DNA from: Henriciella algicola
GTDB taxonomy: Bacteria > Pseudomonadota > Alphaproteobacteria > Caulobacterales > Hyphomonadaceae
Direction: 5' to 3'
Length of the DNA stretch: 64,000 nucleotides
NCBI RefSeq assembly: GCF_003576245.1
Contig: NZ_QWGA01000003.1
Span: 124,001-188,000, forward strand
Under the pieces are notes generated by a model. That model ran no database searches, was not told the DNA's origin, and worked only from the letters and a program-made list of their open reading frames with translations. Below are positions 61,678 to 64,000 of this stretch, piece after piece. The stretch's first letter is position 1. Every line of letters starts with the position of its first letter. Both the position numbers and the translations under genes were made by a program.

Positions 61678-63366
61678 TTACGTGTTCGGATAGGCAGGAC
61701 CGCCGCCGCCTTCAGGCGTAACCCAGTTGATGTTCTGGTTCGGGTCCTTGATATCGCAAGTCTTGCAGTGAATGCAGTTCTGCGCATTGATCTGGAAGCG
61801 TGGCTCCTTGCCATCTTCCTCAACCCACTCATAGACGCCGGCCGGGCAGTAGCGCTCGGATGGACCTGCGAACACGTCATGCTCTGAACGCTTCTGAAGC
61901 TCCATATCCTTCACGATCAGGTGCACCGGCTGGTCTTCAGCATGGTTGGTGTTGGTGAAGGACACGTTGGTCAGCTTGTCGAAGCTGAGCTTTCCGTCCG
62001 GTTTCGGGTATTCGATCTTCCGGCACTTGTCGGCGGGCTTCAGATAGGCGTAGTCCGGCTTCTCATGCTTCATGGTTGGCAGGTAACCAAAGCCGAAGAG
62101 ATAGCGCAGCCACATGTCCGGCATGCCTAGGACGGCGCCGGCCATCGTGCCGAACTTGCTCATCAGCGGCTTCATGTTGCGGACCTGCGAGAGGTCCGTG
62201 AAGACCCAGCTATCCTTGTAGGCCGTCTCATAAGCGTCCAGCGTGTCGCTCTGGCGACCTTCGCGCACGGCCTCGACGGCGGCTTCAGCTGCCAGCATGC
62301 CGGTTTTCATCGCATTGTGAGAGCCCTTGATGCGCGGCAGGTTCACGAAACCGGCAGAACAACCGATCAGTGCACCGCCCGGGAAGGCGAGCTTTGGCAC
62401 AGACTGGACGCCGCCAGAGGTGATCGCACGGGCGCCATAGGCAACGCGCTTGCCGCCTTCGAGGAATTTGCTGATGTCCTGATGGTGCTTGTAGCGCTGG
62501 AACTCCTGATACGGGGAGAGCCACGGGTTCTTGTAGTTCAGGTGGACCACATAGCCGACGGAGACATAGTTCTCGCCGCCCTCGGAGAAGTGGTAGAGGA
62601 AGCCGCCGCCATTGCCGTCCTTGTCCTGTACTGGCCAGCCAAAGGTGTGCTGGACATAGCCTGCGCTGAATTCAGGATGGTCTGCCGGGACGGACCAGAC
62701 TTCTTTCAGGCCGATGCCGTATTTCTGCGGGTCGCAGTCGGCTTCGAGGTCGTACTTTGCCTTGACCTGCTTGGTCAGCGAGCCGCGGGCGCCTTCTGCG
62801 AAGAGGACGTATTTGCCGAGCAGCTCCATGCCTGGCTCATAGTCGCCCTTGTGGCTGCCATCTGCTGCAATGCCCATGACACCAGCGACGACGCCTTTGA
62901 CTTCGCCATTCTCGCCATAGACCACGTCGGATGCCGCAAAGCCCGGGAAGACCTGAACGCCGAGATTCTCTGCCTCTTCACCCAGCCAGCGCGTCACGTT
63001 CGCGAGTGAGCCGGTGAAACAGCCATGGTTGTGCATGAAAGGCGGGAAGCCGAAGGTCGGCATGCCCATGGAGCCTTTCGGGCCGAGCAGCTTGTACTTG
63101 TCGGCGGTGACTTCGGTATAGATCGGCTTGTTGTCGCGTGTCCGCCAGTCGGGGATTAGCTCATCGAGGGCCTTTGGATCGAGCACGACGCCGGAAAGGA
63201 TGTGCGCGCCGATCTCGCCGCCTTTTTCCAGCACGACGACTTCAAGCTCTTCGCCTGCCTCATTGGCCAGCTGTTTCGCCCGGATCGCAGCTGACAGGCC
63301 TGCAGGCCCACCGCCAACGATCACGAGGTCGAATTCCATGGATTCGCGTTCCACCGCTTCGGTCAT
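61678..63366 (-). CDS. etfD: Electron transfer flavoprotein-ubiquinone oxidoreductase
   Basis: A 562-residue membrane-associated flavoprotein that passes electrons from ETF (fatty acid and amino acid oxidation) to ubiquinone. The FAD motif DLVIVGGGPAGLSAAIRAKQ is at residues 14-33, GFVNLPRIKGSHNAMKTGML is typical, and the C-terminal [4Fe-4S] ferredoxin-like domain reads INAQNCIHCKTCDIKDPNQN with the CPAGVYEW segment before it. Length matches the family. It diverges from the uracil-DNA glycosylase gene with 98 bp between. Confidence 0.95.
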   Translation of the reverse strand: MTEAVERESMEFDLVIVGGGPAGLSAAIRAKQLANEAGEELEVVVLEKGGEIGAHILSGVVLDPKALDELIPDWRTRDNKPIYTEVTADKYKLLGPKGSMGMPTFGFPPFMHNHGCFTGSLANVTRWLGEEAENLGVQVFPGFAASDVVYGENGEVKGVVAGVMGIAADGSHKGDYEPGMELLGKYVLFAEGARGSLTKQVKAKYDLEADCDPQKYGIGLKEVWSVPADHPEFSAGYVQHTFGWPVQDKDGNGGGFLYHFSEGGENYVSVGYVVHLNYKNPWLSPYQEFQRYKHHQDISKFLEGGKRVAYGARAITSGGVQSVPKLAFPGGALIGCSAGFVNLPRIKGSHNAMKTGMLAAEAAVEAVREGRQSDTLDAYETAYKDSWVFTDLSQVRNMKPLMSKFGTMAGAVLGMPDMWLRYLFGFGYLPTMKHEKPDYAYLKPADKCRKIEYPKPDGKLSFDKLTNVSFTNTNHAEDQPVHLIVKDMELQKRSEHDVFAGPSERYCPAGVYEWVEEDGKEPRFQINAQNCIHCKTCDIKDPNQNINWVTPEGGGGPAYPNT

Positions 63367-63464
63367 ATCTTGTCTCTCCCGGCTGAGGCCACGTGTGATA
63401 GCCCGCTTTGTACATAGTCACAGTCCGGTCTACAGTCGATTTGCCAGAATTCCAAAGGGTCTCA

Positions 63465-64000
63465 ATGTCTCAGACGGAACAAATTCAGGCGCTTGAGGCG
63501 CTGCGCGCCTGGTGGGCGGAGATGGGTGTGGAGGCCGATGAGGCAGAGATCCGCGCCCTGACCAAGGCTGCGCGCGCAAGACCTGACGCAGGGCCTGCCC
63601 CTGCGCAGACACGCGCCTTGCGCCGGATACCCAAAGAGAAAGGCCATCAGGACTGGGTGGAAGAAGCCCAAAACCTGGCAAAGGCGGCATCGAGCTTTGC
63701 TGAGCTGAAAGCGGCGATCGAAGGGTTTGACGGCTGCCTCCTCAAGGAGGCGGCGCGAAAGGCGGCCTGTTTCGACGGTGTCGAGGGCGCGCCGGTCATG
63801 GTGATCGGTGAGGGTCCGGGCGCCGAAGAGGACAAACAGGGCCTGCCATTCGTGGGGCGCGCAGGTCAGTTGCTGGACAGGATGCTGGCGGCAATCGGCC
63901 TGTCGCGTGCGACAAACACATTCATCACCAACGTCAATTACTGGCGCCCACCCGGCAACCGGAATCCGACCGATGATGAACTGGCGCTCTGCCGCCCCTT
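63465..64000 (+). CDS. Family 4 uracil-DNA glycosylase, N-terminal part (truncated by window end)
   Basis: 178 codons are present. ATG 63465 has AAAGGG upstream; the frame is uninterrupted to the window edge. After an Ala/Glu-rich N-terminal extension, the family 4 signature appears: [10 protein letters not shown] with the first iron-sulfur Cys, [40 protein letters not shown] and [20 protein letters not shown]. The catalytic domain continues beyond the window. It removes uracil from DNA. Its divergent neighbour is ETF-QO, an arrangement common in this bacterial group. Confidence 0.92.
   Translation, partial: MSQTEQIQALEALRAWWAEMGVEADEAEIRALTKAARARPDAGPAPAQTRALRRIPKEKGHQDWVEEAQNLAKAASSFAELKAAIEGFDGCLLKEAARKAACFDGVEGAPVMVIGEGPGAEEDKQGLPFVGRAGQLLDRMLAAIGLSRATNTFITNVNYWRPPGNRNPTDDELALCRP

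Overview
This is a chromosomal window of a GC-rich Alphaproteobacterium. The gene set points to the Caulobacterales/Hyphomonadales group (Hyphomonadaceae- or Maricaulaceae-like), which is an inference. It rests on an ATP12 chaperone, glyQ/glyS next to ppdK, ETF-QO, SapC and DUF885 proteins, a Cys-rich TonB-dependent receptor, many small envelope lipoproteins and a perfect CtrA-type box (TTAA-N7-TTAAC) at 8981. I saw no rRNA, tRNA, CRISPR array, transposase or phage gene. About 60 protein genes fill the window, two of them cut by its ends.

Layout. 1-8.7 kb: the 5' end of pccA, a BLUF photosensor diverging from a CMD/VOC gene pair, an exported SDR, an MlaC-like protein, an M3 oligopeptidase and a DUF411 protein. 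9.0-11.6 kb: a tightly coupled three-gene envelope operon behind the CtrA box. 11.7-13.6 kb: a small membrane ORF, then a lower-GC gene with 120-bp internal repeats, probably acquired. 13.7-20.7 kb: pccB, exported proteins, ATP12, a tiny acidic lipoprotein, a HAD phosphatase, an RluC-type pseudouridine synthase and crcB. 20.9-24.8 kb: an FAD monooxygenase / NTF2-like / APH-like kinase cassette followed by a PQQ-type sugar dehydrogenase. 24.9-31.7 kb: a second pseudouridine synthase, a large TonB-dependent receptor, a DUF3667 protein and an orphan peptide-binding lipoprotein. 31.8-38.3 kb: a peroxiredoxin-like protein with a DsbD/ScsB-type reductase, SapC and a DUF885 lipoprotein. 38.5-43.0 kb: the de novo NAD genes nadA, nadB and nadC, with two tandem paralogous exported proteins between nadA and nadB. 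43.1-54.2 kb: an SDR, an O-methyltransferase, a SleB-type cell wall hydrolase and the glyQ-lipoprotein-glyS-membrane protein-ppdK run, then trmN6-like and DUF2007 genes. 54.2-64 kb: polyprenyl diphosphate synthase, two tandem TPR lipoproteins, ispE, a MraY/WecA-family transferase, ETF-QO and a family 4 uracil-DNA glycosylase.

Genes that work together: pccA and pccB (propionyl-CoA carboxylation, 13 kb apart); nadA-nadB-nadC (aspartate to nicotinate mononucleotide), with a candidate operator just upstream of nadA; glyQ and glyS (tetrameric glycyl-tRNA synthetase); ispE, the polyprenyl synthase and the MraY/WecA-like enzyme (isoprenoid carrier lipid to cell envelope glycan); and the thiol reductase with the redoxin.

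The most unusual signals are not genes. Three separate arrays carry GGTG (or CACC) cores repeated at 11-bp steps, at 8788, 11750 and 55279; one sits about 60 bp ahead of a TPR lipoprotein start. A triple-hairpin palindromic element is inserted in frame inside glyS. Other palindromic dispersed-repeat-like elements lie at 12124, 19244, 19312 and 53115. Most of the window is ordinary housekeeping DNA, and I found no defence system or biosynthetic cluster.
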